Assembly (NCBI RefSeq): GCF_934561205.1
Contig: NZ_CAKTFU010000003.1
Coordinates: forward strand, 1-64,000
Length of the DNA stretch: 64,000 nucleotides
Origin: an uncultured Gemmiger sp.
GTDB lineage: Bacteria; Bacillota; Clostridia; Oscillospirales; Ruminococcaceae
Direction of reading: 5' to 3'
Part shown: piece by piece, positions 1 to 8,270 of the stretch
How the letters are laid out: every line of letters starts with the position of its first letter
Position numbering within the stretch: the first letter of the stretch is position 1
Notes under the pieces: generated by a model
What the model saw: the letters and a program-made list of their open reading frames with translations, nothing else
What the model was told of the DNA's origin: nothing
Databases searched by the model: none
Program-made: the position numbers and the translations under genes

Positions 1-467
1 TAGAAATCCAGCGTGTCAGCGCACATTTCTATGTAGGTGTCGGAGGCCTTGTAATACGATCCGTCCGAGAGCATCGGCACGATCTTATCTTCGATCTGGG
101 CGATGCGGTAGTCGGTAAAGGCGGTCACGCCGTCGCCGTAGGTGATGGTAACATAATCGCGGGAATCCAGCGCGATCAAAAACAGAATGCCGCTTTTGCC
201 CTCGCCGTAGCCAAGGTCATAGCCGCGGTACCAATCCTTGGCGAACTCGCGCACGTTCTGTCCGCCGATGTCAGACACCGTCAGCAGGTAGACATTGACA
301 CCGTGTCCGGCGCTGGCGTCCTGCGCCTTTTGCTCCAATTCGGCGGTCACTTCGGGTTTGAACAGCTCGTAGGTGTCCATCACCAGCGGCATTTCGGCAA
401 ACGCCGGCAGGGCGCAGAACAGGCACAGCAGCAGGGCTGTCAGCAGAGAAAACAGGTTTTTCTTCAT
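1..467 (-). CDS. TPM-domain secreted/membrane protein, partial (YdjH-like)
   Basis: The gene starts at 467 and runs off the left edge, so only about the first 155 residues are visible. Residues 1-24 form a clear signal peptide ending in an AFA cleavage site. The following part reads like the TPM (TLP18.3/Psb32/MOLO-1) fold: an early YLLTVSD strand, a DLGYG-EGKSG segment and a YVTITYGDG strand. TPM proteins are extracytoplasmic and several have been reported as phosphatases; that activity is not shown here. It lies 17 bp after the zinc-ribbon gene in the same operon. With the SPFH and zinc-ribbon genes this matches Bacillus ydjG-ydjH-ydjI, where the membrane proteins hold the SPFH protein and PspA at the membrane. 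The role is inferred from that context. Confidence 0.75.
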   Translation of the reverse strand, partial: MKKNLFSLLTALLLCLFCALPAFAEMPLVMDTYELFKPEVTAELEQKAQDASAGHGVNVYLLTVSDIGGQNVREFAKDWYRGYDLGYGEGKSGILFLIALDSRDYVTITYGDGVTAFTDYRIAQIEDKIVPMLSDGSYYKASDTYIEMCADTLDF

Positions 468-484
468 AAGGCTGTTTCCCCCTT

Positions 485-1561
485 TCAAAGCAGGATGGCA
501 AGCAGGATCATCAGCGGAACACTGATGCCCGCAAACCAGGCGGCAAACTTGCGCTTGTCGACGGGCAGATCGCCCACCAGCTTGCCGGTCTGCCCGTTCA
601 TGGCGAACAGATAATCCTTGCCCTGCCATTTGGTGTGCAGCATCCAGACGGGCAGCAGTGCGTAGTGCTTGGCGGTGTAATCTATGCTGATGTTCTCACT
701 CAGGGTGCTTACGCTGCTATAGCCGGTAATGCTGGCCGAAAGTTCGCTGCTGACCGAATTCTGCATACGGCTGTGGGCGCGGGCCTGGCAGGTGTCGGCG
801 TCCTCGTCGTATTTGTCGGCCATGTAGCCCGGCAGATAGGCGGTCGAGAAGGGCTGGAAGGCGCGGTAGTCATACGGCTCAATGGCGTCCATGTGGCCGT
901 TGGGCATCTTGGTCGAGCCGTCCACGGGCACGCCCATAAACTGGGTAGTACCCGCGCGGCGGACATCATAGTGCTTGGTCGTGGTGATGACGTAATCGCC
1001 ATTGCGGTGGGACGAGGAGTTGGACGCCGCATAATGCCCCGAACCGGACGCGTTGGCATCATACAGCCAGAAGGGGACATACACGCCCTTGATCTCCTCA
1101 ATGTGGTTTTGTGCCGAGAAGGCGCTGGGCAAAAACCGCTTGCCGCGGTAGTATTTTTTCAGTGCCGCCTTGGCGGCGTTTTTGTCCAGCACAAACGGCA
1201 GGACAAGCTCGGGGCGCTGCATCCCGCTGAACTGCCCCGCGATGACCGTGGGGTTGCCGCAGTAGGGGCAGCTGGTCGCGGCGGTGGTTTCGTCACAAAT
1301 CAGCTCCGCCCCGCAGGACGGGCAAGAGTAGCTGCGCAGCCCGGCGGCCTCGTTCTCGCTCCAGACGGAGTCGGGCGGGGGCGCCTCTTTGTTTTGCGCG
1401 GCGGTTTCGGCAGCGGCTTCCTTTTGGGCATACATGGCTTCTATCTCGGCGGTGTCGTAGCTGCTGCCGCAGAAATCGCACACCAGCTTGCCGCTGGCGC
1501 CGTCAAAGTGCAGCGGGCCGGTACAGGCCGGGCATTGGTAGTTGGTAAGCTGCGTTGCCAT
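485..1561 (-). CDS. Zinc-ribbon membrane protein (YdjG-like)
   Basis: A 358-residue protein with two four-cysteine zinc ribbons near its N-terminus (C10/C13/C28/C31 and C80/C83/C98/C101), a central domain rich in aromatic residues, and one hydrophobic helix at about 337-357 at the extreme C-terminus. This plan fits the TFIIB-type zinc-ribbon/YdjG group often annotated as a primosomal or replisome-like protein. In Bacillus, YdjG with YdjH anchors YdjI and PspA to the membrane under envelope stress. It sits between a lipoprotein gene (20 bp upstream) and the TPM gene (17 bp downstream). The start is ATG at 1561, preceded by an AGAGAGG-type ribosome site. Family assignment is good; function is inferred. 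Confidence 0.75.
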   Translation of the reverse strand: MATQLTNYQCPACTGPLHFDGASGKLVCDFCGSSYDTAEIEAMYAQKEAAAETAAQNKEAPPPDSVWSENEAAGLRSYSCPSCGAELICDETTAATSCPYCGNPTVIAGQFSGMQRPELVLPFVLDKNAAKAALKKYYRGKRFLPSAFSAQNHIEEIKGVYVPFWLYDANASGSGHYAASNSSSHRNGDYVITTTKHYDVRRAGTTQFMGVPVDGSTKMPNGHMDAIEPYDYRAFQPFSTAYLPGYMADKYDEDADTCQARAHSRMQNSVSSELSASITGYSSVSTLSENISIDYTAKHYALLPVWMLHTKWQGKDYLFAMNGQTGKLVGDLPVDKRKFAAWFAGISVPLMILLAILL

Positions 1562-1581
1562 TATGCGTCACCTCTCTTTCT

Positions 1582-2049
1582 TTAGGTTGGCAGCTGCTGT
1601 GTCAGCTCCATCATAAAATCTTTCAGGGTTTGGCGGGTGTCACCGTCGGCATCCAAATAGCGGTAGACGGTCTCGCCCTCCGGGGTCTCATAAATCAAAC
1701 AAAGGGTTTCCAGCGGCGCATCGGCAACAAACAGTCCGCCGTGGGTCGTTTTTTCGTCCGGCAGGGTTTCCAACCCCAGCTTTTCTGCCAGAGCCAGGGC
1801 ATCCTGCCAACAACTGTCCGCAAGGGGGACATCCTCCTGCTCCACCCAGTCGCCGTCCTTGTAATGGCAGCTGTACACACAGCCGCCGGACGGGTCGGTC
1901 TTTATGCTGAACCCGTATTCGTCATCATAGCACATGCCGGAATAGCTGATGCTGATACCCACCAGCGTGCCGGGCGGGGCTTTTTTACAGCCGGACAGTA
2001 TCAGACAAGTGGCTGCGGCGCACAGCGCCGCAGCCAGCCGTTTTTTCAT
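1582..2049 (-). CDS. Small lipoprotein of unknown function
   Basis: A 155-residue protein with a basic N-terminus, a hydrophobic stretch and an LSGC lipobox, so it should be lipid-anchored outside the membrane. I start it at ATG 2049, whose A is the last base of the TGA stop of the upstream SPFH gene; a GTG three bases earlier is possible. The mature part is short, acidic and has several cysteines, and I recognise no family. The stop-start overlap implies translational coupling with the SPFH gene, so it is probably an accessory part of that membrane system. Confidence 0.75.
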   Translation of the reverse strand: MKKRLAAALCAAATCLILSGCKKAPPGTLVGISISYSGMCYDDEYGFSIKTDPSGGCVYSCHYKDGDWVEQEDVPLADSCWQDALALAEKLGLETLPDEKTTHGGLFVADAPLETLCLIYETPEGETVYRYLDADGDTRQTLKDFMMELTQQLPT

Positions 2050-3374
2050 CACTGGCCAAAGGGCTTACCGCACTCCGGGCAGAACTTGGGCGGGTGAGCC
2101 GGGTCATCGGGCGTCCAGCCGCACTGGCTGCACTTGGCGGGGGCGGGTGCGGGCTTGGGGCTGCCGCAGTTGCAGCAGAACTTGCCGGTGTTGGTGGTGC
2201 CGCAGCTGCAAACCCAGCTGCCTGCCGCAGGGGCGGGTGCGGGCTTGGGGCTGCCGCAGTTGGCGCAGAATTTACCGGTATTGCCGGCCTGGCCGCAGCT
2301 GCAGGTCCACCCGGCGGGTGCGGGGGCAGGTGCAGGCGCGGGGGCGGGCTGTGCCGCTTGCTGCTGGGCACCCATCTGGTACAGGTTCTGGGCGTTCATG
2401 CCGCCCGCGGCGCCGGCCATATTCATGCCCATAAAGGCCATGGCGGGGCCTGCGCCCTGGTTGCCGGCGGCGGTCTGCATGGCGCTGGCCTGTGCGCCCA
2501 CAAGGTGTGCGGCGGCGCGGGTCGGGTCCATAAAGGCGGCGTTGCGCTGCATCTCCTTGAGCATCTGCTCGTCTTCCTCGCTGGCCTTTACGCTGGACAC
2601 GCCGAAGGATACGATCTCAATGCCGCGCAGCTTGCCCCACTTGGCGCTCAACACGTCGTTCAGGGCTTCTGCCAGCTCCATGGTGTGGCCGGGCAGGGAG
2701 GAGTAGCGTATGCCCATATCGCTGATCTTGGCAAAGGCGGGCTGCAGGGCGGTCATCAGCTCGGATTTCAGCTGCCCGTCAATTTCGTCGCGGGTGTAGC
2801 CTTCCTCGACATTGCCGCAGACGTTGGTGTAGAACAAGATGGGGTTGGTGATGCGGTAGCTGTACTCGCCAAAGCAGCGGATGGCAATGTCGATGTCAAT
2901 GCCCGCGCGCTGGTCGACCACGCGGAAGGGAACGGGGCTGGGTGTGCCGTACTTGTTGCCCACCAATTCCTTGGTGTTGAAGTAGTAGATGCGCTGATCC
3001 ATCGGGGCTTCGCCGCCGAAGGTAAAGCGCTTGCCGATATTCTGGAATACTGCGCCGATGGATTCGGACAGATCGCCGCTGAACAGCGTCGGCGCGCTGC
3101 CGGTGTCGTAGGTGTACTCGCCGGGTTCGGCGCACATATCCACGACCTTGCCCTGCTCCACGATCATGGCGCACTGGCCGTCGGCTACGGCCACGATAGA
3201 ACCGTTGGTGATGATGTTGTCATTGCCTTTGGTGTTGGCGCTGCGTCCGCTCTGGCGTTTCCAGCCGCGGGTGGCCAACAAATCGGCGGGCATTGCCTCA
3301 CAATAAAAGTATTCCTTCCACTGGTCGGCCATTACGCCGCCGGCAGCGCCCATTGCAGCTCTGATAAGTCCCAT
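2049..3374 (-). CDS. SPFH/Band 7-type protein with C-terminal zinc ribbons (YdjI-like)
   Basis: A 441-residue protein. Residues of about 30-290 look like the SPFH/virion core domain of the YdjI family (FYCEAMPADLL near the start, a long beta-rich core, then an EDEQMLKEMQ helix). A Gln/Ala/Pro linker follows, then three short zinc ribbons (CSCG..CANCG, CSCG..CCNCG, CSQCG..CPECG). SPFH proteins form membrane-associated oligomers; Bacillus YdjI recruits PspA to the membrane. It lies upstream of the lipoprotein and zinc-ribbon membrane gene. A pspA gene is not in the window and might lie further left. The repeated APAPAP linker is encoded by imperfect GC-rich repeats. Confidence 0.8.
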   Translation of the reverse strand: MGLIRAAMGAAGGVMADQWKEYFYCEAMPADLLATRGWKRQSGRSANTKGNDNIITNGSIVAVADGQCAMIVEQGKVVDMCAEPGEYTYDTGSAPTLFSGDLSESIGAVFQNIGKRFTFGGEAPMDQRIYYFNTKELVGNKYGTPSPVPFRVVDQRAGIDIDIAIRCFGEYSYRITNPILFYTNVCGNVEEGYTRDEIDGQLKSELMTALQPAFAKISDMGIRYSSLPGHTMELAEALNDVLSAKWGKLRGIEIVSFGVSSVKASEEDEQMLKEMQRNAAFMDPTRAAAHLVGAQASAMQTAAGNQGAGPAMAFMGMNMAGAAGGMNAQNLYQMGAQQQAAQPAPAPAPAPAPAGWTCSCGQAGNTGKFCANCGSPKPAPAPAAGSWVCSCGTTNTGKFCCNCGSPKPAPAPAKCSQCGWTPDDPAHPPKFCPECGKPFGQ

Positions 3375-3394
3375 AGTGAACCTCCTTTATATAG

Positions 3395-3415
3395 GGGGCG
3401 GGCAGTGCCCGCCCC
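3395..3415 (-). promoter_or_regulatory. GC-rich hairpin between two operon genes
   Basis: A perfect GC palindrome (GGGGCGGGCA with its complement) in the 64-bp gap between the zinc-ribbon gene and the SPFH gene. There is no T-run on the minus strand after it, so a full terminator is unlikely. An RNA processing or stability hairpin that lets the two genes be expressed at different levels is possible. Confidence 0.4.
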
Positions 3416-3438
3416 GTCTTGTGTGGTAGATGCAGTCG

Positions 3439-5217
3439 TTATGCGTTGGCCAGGGCAGCTTTGTACTCATCGTAACGGGGCGGAAGTTCCTCCAGTTCCT
3501 CGTCCCACTCGGTGCCGTCCAGCCTCATGTAGAAGCTGATGGAACAGGCCGAGCCGTCGTCGCCCTCGTAGTCGTACATGAACAGCGAGATGTGGTCATT
3601 GTACGGGTACAGGTAGAAATTGTATGCCTGGTCCTCGGTAATATGCTGGTCAAGCACAAAGTCATAGCCGTCCAGGATCGGCTCAATGTGGTCATCGTAT
3701 ACGTTGACCCACATCGTGATAACGGGGTCGTCGGGCATGCCGTCGCGGTAAACCTCAAAGTAATGTCTGCCGTCAGAGGTCTCACCGATGTAGCCCCAGC
3801 AGTCGTAGGTGTCGGTGTCGAAATAATCGCGGTTGGGCACGTTCTTGTAGTTTTCCATGCGGAACCAGCCGTACCAGTTGGTGTTGCCCAGATCGTCGTA
3901 GGTGTTGCCGTCGTCGTAACTATAGGGCGGGTCCGGCTCATTGGGGCCGTCGGTGCCGTTCAGCGAGCCATTACCGTCATCCGGGTCAAAGTCGTCGCCG
4001 TCGTCATCGCCGCCGTTCAGCAGGGCGGGGTCGATTTCAGGCTTGGTGTCGCTGCGCTTAAAGACCATGGTCATGCCGTCAAACTCGATGGTCAGCAGGT
4101 CGCCCTCGCGGGTGTAGGCCATGGCAGGGGTGTTGGGGTCGGTCAGCGCGTAGAAGTTGCCGTCCTTCCATTGGAAGGTGACAAAATCCTCCATGTAGGT
4201 TTCGCCTGTGCCGTCCGCACGCAGCTCAATGTAGAAGTCCTCCATATCGACAAGGGCAAGTTCTTCCTTGGAGAGGGTGTATTCGCTGTCGGCGGCGGAT
4301 TCCAGTACATAGATGCCCACGTCGGTGTCGGTCGGGGTGGTCTGCGTCATGTCACCGCCGTCGGTGGGCTGCTGCTCGACTGTGCCTTCCTTGACAAGGT
4401 AGAGTGTCACGCCCTGCCCCTGCACGTCAGCCAGCGTTATCAGGCCGTTTTTCAGGGTGCCTGTGCAGGTCAGGCCGCTGCAATCCAGCTGCAGGGTGTC
4501 ACCGTTCAGCGTCCACTTGCCGTAGGCCTTGGTGCCGGCGACCATTGCAACGCACTTGCCCTTGTCGTTCAGATCCAGGGTAAAGCCGCTGCCAAAGGCC
4601 GTGCCGATCTCGCGGGAGGAACCGCCAATCTCGGCGCGGGTCACCTTCCAGGTGCCCTGGTTGGGGTCGGCGGCGTTGGGCTTGCCTGTGCGCAGGGAAC
4701 CGCTTATCATCGTGACGATGATCATCAGCAGGAACACCACAGGAATGGCAAGCAAAATCAGCCGCTTCGGGCTTAACGGGGCGCGGCGGCGCGGGGGTTT
4801 GACGCCGGGGGCTACGCTGCCGTAAGGGTTGCCGACCGTGCCGCCGGGCGGGGGCGGTGTGATAACATTAGGCGCATCGGGCGGGGTGGATTGCGGCGGG
4901 GGGCTTGCATAGCGCGGTGTGCCGGGCTGCGGCGGTGCGGCAGACGCATTGCCTGCATAGGGGTTCGCCGGGGCGGCAGGTGCCGGGCTGGGGTTGGCGT
5001 AAGGGTTGCCCGCCGGGGCTTGCGGGGCAGCAGGCGGGGGCGTCGGCGGGGCCGCAGGTGCGGGTGCCGGCTGCGGGGCCGGTGCGGGTTGTGCCGGGGG
5101 TTGCGGAACAGCTGCGGGCTGTGCGGGTGCCTGCGGTACGGAGACTTTTGCTCCGCAATTTTCGCAGAATTTAGTACCGGGCTTTAACTCGGCACCACAT
5201 TGCGTACAGGTTGCCAT
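3439..5217 (-). CDS. Zinc-ribbon membrane protein with long extracellular part
   Basis: A 592-residue protein built as follows: a zinc ribbon (C4, C7, C18, C21), about 110 residues of Pro/Ala/Gln-rich linker, one membrane helix at about 153-175, then about 415 residues outside. The outer part begins with a GTWKVTRAEIGG segment and a KWTLNGDTLQLDCSG segment, typical of a small lipocalin-like beta sheet, repeats this style once more, and then has an Asp/Gly-rich acidic stretch before a final domain. This is a common form in gut Clostridia (zinc ribbon in, lipocalin-like domain out). The ligand is not known. It shares the operon with zinc-ribbon and SPFH genes, which supports a shared envelope role. 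Confidence 0.7.
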   Translation of the reverse strand: MATCTQCGAELKPGTKFCENCGAKVSVPQAPAQPAAVPQPPAQPAPAPQPAPAPAAPPTPPPAAPQAPAGNPYANPSPAPAAPANPYAGNASAAPPQPGTPRYASPPPQSTPPDAPNVITPPPPGGTVGNPYGSVAPGVKPPRRRAPLSPKRLILLAIPVVFLLMIIVTMISGSLRTGKPNAADPNQGTWKVTRAEIGGSSREIGTAFGSGFTLDLNDKGKCVAMVAGTKAYGKWTLNGDTLQLDCSGLTCTGTLKNGLITLADVQGQGVTLYLVKEGTVEQQPTDGGDMTQTTPTDTDVGIYVLESAADSEYTLSKEELALVDMEDFYIELRADGTGETYMEDFVTFQWKDGNFYALTDPNTPAMAYTREGDLLTIEFDGMTMVFKRSDTKPEIDPALLNGGDDDGDDFDPDDGNGSLNGTDGPNEPDPPYSYDDGNTYDDLGNTNWYGWFRMENYKNVPNRDYFDTDTYDCWGYIGETSDGRHYFEVYRDGMPDDPVITMWVNVYDDHIEPILDGYDFVLDQHITEDQAYNFYLYPYNDHISLFMYDYEGDDGSACSISFYMRLDGTEWDEELEELPPRYDEYKAALANA

Positions 5218-5257
5218 AGTGTCTGCCTCCTTTACAAGATAATCGTTTCAGATTTTT

Positions 5258-6904
5258 TTATTCGTCTGTCATTTGGAACCAAACGGATTCGTCCTTCGGC
5301 AGGTTCAGCAGGGATTCCCCGCCGATATGCCTTACATAAAAGCCGCCGTAATCGGTGGGCATCATGGCCACGGTTTCGCGCTGTGCGCGTCCTACATCCA
5401 TGCGGTACAGCGAAATGCTGCAGATCCAGCCGCGGTCATCCATGCCAAGGTAGGTGATGCCGCTGTCCCATGTGGCGGGCTCTTGGGTTTCGTTTCGGTA
5501 TTCGCCGATGTAGAAGTTCGGCTGATCCTCGCCAATTTCAAACCAGGTGCCGGTGTAGTCGCTTACATACGAGCCGATCAGGTTGGGAAGTCCCATCGGG
5601 TCGGCATTGTGCATGGCCTCGACCAGATTGTACTTTTCATTGTCGCGGGAGACAGCGTACACCGTTGTATACTCGGCTTCAAAATCCGGATCATAGGCGG
5701 TGCCGATCTCAAACTTGACGATCTCGTTGACGCCGTACAGCGGGCCGCCGTTGGCCATGGTGCCGCACTGTGCGCCGCTGATCACGTCAATATACTCGAC
5801 GCTGCCGTCCTCGGTCAGCAGGAACACATAGGGGGCGTAATCCTGGCCGACGCTGGTCATGAGCATCTTCACATAATTGCCGTAGCAGCCGCTTACCGTA
5901 AACTCGGTTTGGTCGCCCAACTCGTACCATTCCTTCATGGTCTGGTAGGTTACGGCGCCGTCGGTGGTTACATAGTCGGTCAGGGCGCGCACCGTCACCT
6001 TGCCGGTGGCGGTCACATCGCAGGTAAACCATTCGTCCTGCCCGTGCAGCACCTGGCCGCTGGCCTGCCGCTTGTTGGGGTCAACCTGAACATCTGTCCA
6101 GTACATTCCCGACCCGGCGGCGGTGTACATCGGTACGGTCACGACAAAACCGTTTGAAAAATGGGGAAATATGGAGTAGTAGGTAAATACACTGTCAAGC
6201 TCGCTCAGGCTTTGCGCGCGCATCTTGTACAGCATGGCGGTATATTCGGGGTCATTGCCGCCGCAATAGACATCGAAATTCTGTGCTGCGGCGCGCTGCA
6301 GCGCGTTCAAGGTCTTTGCACTGTCGGTGTAGCCCATGTATTCCAGCAAATCCAGATTGGTAAGTTCCTGCCCTGTGGCAAAGTTGTAATGGTAGCTGCC
6401 TACATCGTGGTTGAACATCCTGTCGGAACTGGTCACCTGCAGGCTCAGCACGGGGCCGTTCCAGTTGCTGACCCAGATGATGTAGCTGGTGTCGATGAAA
6501 TCATTGCGGGAACGGGCATCCAGCGCACGCTCCACCAGATAGCCGTATCGGTAGTCGATTATCGCGTTGATGTTCTTGGCGTCCTCGGTGTCATCGTCGA
6601 TCTGCGGCACTTCATAAAAATAGGTGTCCTCGATGCCGTAGGGGTCGGTGTAGGTAAAGCGCTCGCTGTACAGCGGGATAATGCGGGAATCATCCAGCCT
6701 TTGGCTGTTTTGCGGCTTGACAGCGGCTTCGTCTTTCTGAACGGTCGGGGCCGTATCGTCGGACGACTCGGCTGTCGGTTCCGTTATCGGGGCGGAAACC
6801 GACGGAGCGGCAGAGGATGCCGGGGCAGGCGGGGCATTGCTGCGCCCGCAGCCCGTTGTGATCAGCAGCAGGGCCGCCGCCGTCAGGGATAGCAGTTTTT
6901 TCAT
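5258..6904 (-). CDS. Large lipoprotein of unknown function
   Basis: A 548-residue protein with an N-terminal lipobox (ITTGC), then a Ser/Pro/Thr-rich linker to about residue 65. The region after it (ERFTYTDPYG, then ISYIIWVSNWNGPVLSLQVTSS-like strands, then FATGQELTNLDLLEYMGY) is like the DUF4163/DUF3298 pair found in PdaC and RsiV, which suggests an extracytoplasmic binding domain. The C-terminal half holds further beta-rich, lipocalin-like segments (GSYVSDYTGTWFEIGEDQPN). No enzymatic motif is visible. It belongs to the minus-strand operon, 40 bp upstream of the zinc-ribbon gene. Confidence 0.7.
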   Translation of the reverse strand: MKKLLSLTAAALLLITTGCGRSNAPPAPASSAAPSVSAPITEPTAESSDDTAPTVQKDEAAVKPQNSQRLDDSRIIPLYSERFTYTDPYGIEDTYFYEVPQIDDDTEDAKNINAIIDYRYGYLVERALDARSRNDFIDTSYIIWVSNWNGPVLSLQVTSSDRMFNHDVGSYHYNFATGQELTNLDLLEYMGYTDSAKTLNALQRAAAQNFDVYCGGNDPEYTAMLYKMRAQSLSELDSVFTYYSIFPHFSNGFVVTVPMYTAAGSGMYWTDVQVDPNKRQASGQVLHGQDEWFTCDVTATGKVTVRALTDYVTTDGAVTYQTMKEWYELGDQTEFTVSGCYGNYVKMLMTSVGQDYAPYVFLLTEDGSVEYIDVISGAQCGTMANGGPLYGVNEIVKFEIGTAYDPDFEAEYTTVYAVSRDNEKYNLVEAMHNADPMGLPNLIGSYVSDYTGTWFEIGEDQPNFYIGEYRNETQEPATWDSGITYLGMDDRGWICSISLYRMDVGRAQRETVAMMPTDYGGFYVRHIGGESLLNLPKDESVWFQMTDE

Positions 6905-6948
6905 GGTCGGTTCACCTGCCTTTCGTTTGCGGTTGTCGGGCTTTTACT

Positions 6949-7662
6949 TTAGCCAAAGGTGACGCTGCTCAGCACGGCGTCGCCCTCGGTGCCGGGTTCG
7001 ATGTCCACGCCGGAGATCCTGATGCTCAGCCAGCCGCCGGTGGGCATCTCGCCGTAGTATTCCGTCCACCACATACCGACCTTTTTGTAGCTGCGTCCGG
7101 CCAGCTCCACGCCGCCGATGGTGCGCGGGGCAAGCTCCTCCACGTTTTCAAAGTCGTCGTAATAGTAGTTGATCTTGTCCAGATCTCTTTGCAGCTCAAA
7201 TAACATGCGCGGGTCGCCGGAGAAGATATTGCTGGGGTCATCGGTCGGGAACAGCTTAAAATCCCCAAAGCTGTTCGTGGCAGGCTTGTACCAGCCCTGG
7301 TCGGGGCAGGTCACATTGAGTACCAGCGTATAGTCCGTGCCGAATGCCTCCAGGGTCACGGTGTTCAGGCCGGCAGCCGACGGGTAATCGGGATTCTCCG
7401 CGGGGGCGGAAGCGGGGGTCGGTTCGGGTTCGGCTTCCGGCGTGGCGGCGGGTTCGGGGTCTGCGGCAGGGGTGGCGGGGTCGGTCTTGGCTTCGGTCGA
7501 GGTTTCGGGCTTGGGTTCAACAGCCGGCTCGGTGGCCTGAGATTTCAGCTCAGCCAGGCCGGAGCTTACCTCGGAGGTAACATCCCCCTTGGAACAGGCG
7601 GTCAAAGCCAGAAGCATGGTGGCTGCCAGCGCGGCAGCGAGTGTACGTTTTACCTTTTTCAT
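6949..7662 (-). CDS. Lipoprotein with Pro/Glu/Thr-rich spacer
   Basis: A 237-residue protein with an LTAC lipobox at about residues 19-23. Residues of roughly 40-90 are a low-complexity spacer of Pro, Ala, Glu and Thr, and the last 150 residues form a compact domain (TLEAFGTDYTLVLNVT near its start, a YYDDFENVEEL segment, and a WTEYYGEMPTGGW segment). I do not recognise the domain. The stop of the upstream pseudo-receiver lies 15 bp before its start, so both are probably made from one transcript. Confidence 0.7.
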   Translation of the reverse strand: MKKVKRTLAAALAATMLLALTACSKGDVTSEVSSGLAELKSQATEPAVEPKPETSTEAKTDPATPAADPEPAATPEAEPEPTPASAPAENPDYPSAAGLNTVTLEAFGTDYTLVLNVTCPDQGWYKPATNSFGDFKLFPTDDPSNIFSGDPRMLFELQRDLDKINYYYDDFENVEELAPRTIGGVELAGRSYKKVGMWWTEYYGEMPTGGWLSIRISGVDIEPGTEGDAVLSSVTFG

Positions 7663-7677
7663 AACTGTCCTCCTTTG

Positions 7678-8064
7678 TCATAAACTGTCGATCATTGCGC
7701 TTAGATAGGCCGGCGAGACAGAGGCATACACAAAATCGTCGATGATATGGTCTTTCTTCGCCATGCAGACGGCGGCGGCCAGCTCCGGGTATTCGGCCTC
7801 GTCCACCAGCAGGACGGTTTTGCACCTGGGGCGCATATCCTGCAGGCTTGCCGACAGCAGCAGCCGATCCGACAGCCTGCGCGGGGCGCGGGTGCAGACC
7901 TCCATCAGCAGCACATTTGCGCGGCAGGAACGGCACAGCGACGCGATGTCCTGCGTTTGCGGGCCGACGCTGTGCACCAGGAAATCCGGCCTTTGGCGTT
8001 CCAGCGCCATCGTCAACGCGCGGGTCATCACAGAATACTGTGCATCCAAAACGATCCTACGCAC
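7678..8064 (-). CDS. Receiver-like (pseudo-receiver) protein
   Basis: A 128-residue stand-alone protein with the alternating strand/helix pattern of a response-regulator receiver: MRRIVLDAQ at the start, VLLMEV at the third strand, TVLLVDE at the fourth, VYASVS at the fifth. At the phosphoacceptor place (about residue 55) there is Glu, which could mimic a phosphorylated state, and the acidic pair after the first strand is incomplete. GTG at 8064 is the start, after GAAAGGGGG. It is the first gene of the minus-strand operon and is divergent from a real two-component operon, so it may link the two; that link is an inference. Confidence 0.5.
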   Translation of the reverse strand: MRRIVLDAQYSVMTRALTMALERQRPDFLVHSVGPQTQDIASLCRSCRANVLLMEVCTRAPRRLSDRLLLSASLQDMRPRCKTVLLVDEAEYPELAAAVCMAKKDHIIDDFVYASVSPAYLSAMIDSL

Positions 8065-8183
8065 GGTACGACCCCCTTTCCGAATGTGCTATCCGTCATC
8101 TATATCATACAGCAAGGCGACTTTTTGCGCCCCCACCAAATGGATAGTTTTCATCAACGAAAAGATAAAAATTTGTAAGATAC

Positions 8184-8212
8184 TTGCAAAAATCATCGGT
8201 TTGCCCCATAAT
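8184..8212 (+). promoter_or_regulatory. Promoter of the sensor-kinase operon
   Basis: TTGCAA and CATAAT are separated by 17 bases, about 60 bases before the start codon at 8271. Confidence 0.5.
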
Positions 8213-8270
8213 AATGAAAAAGGGAACTATACCCCCGCCCGCAGAACTTCGCCCGAAAGGACTGTGCCCC

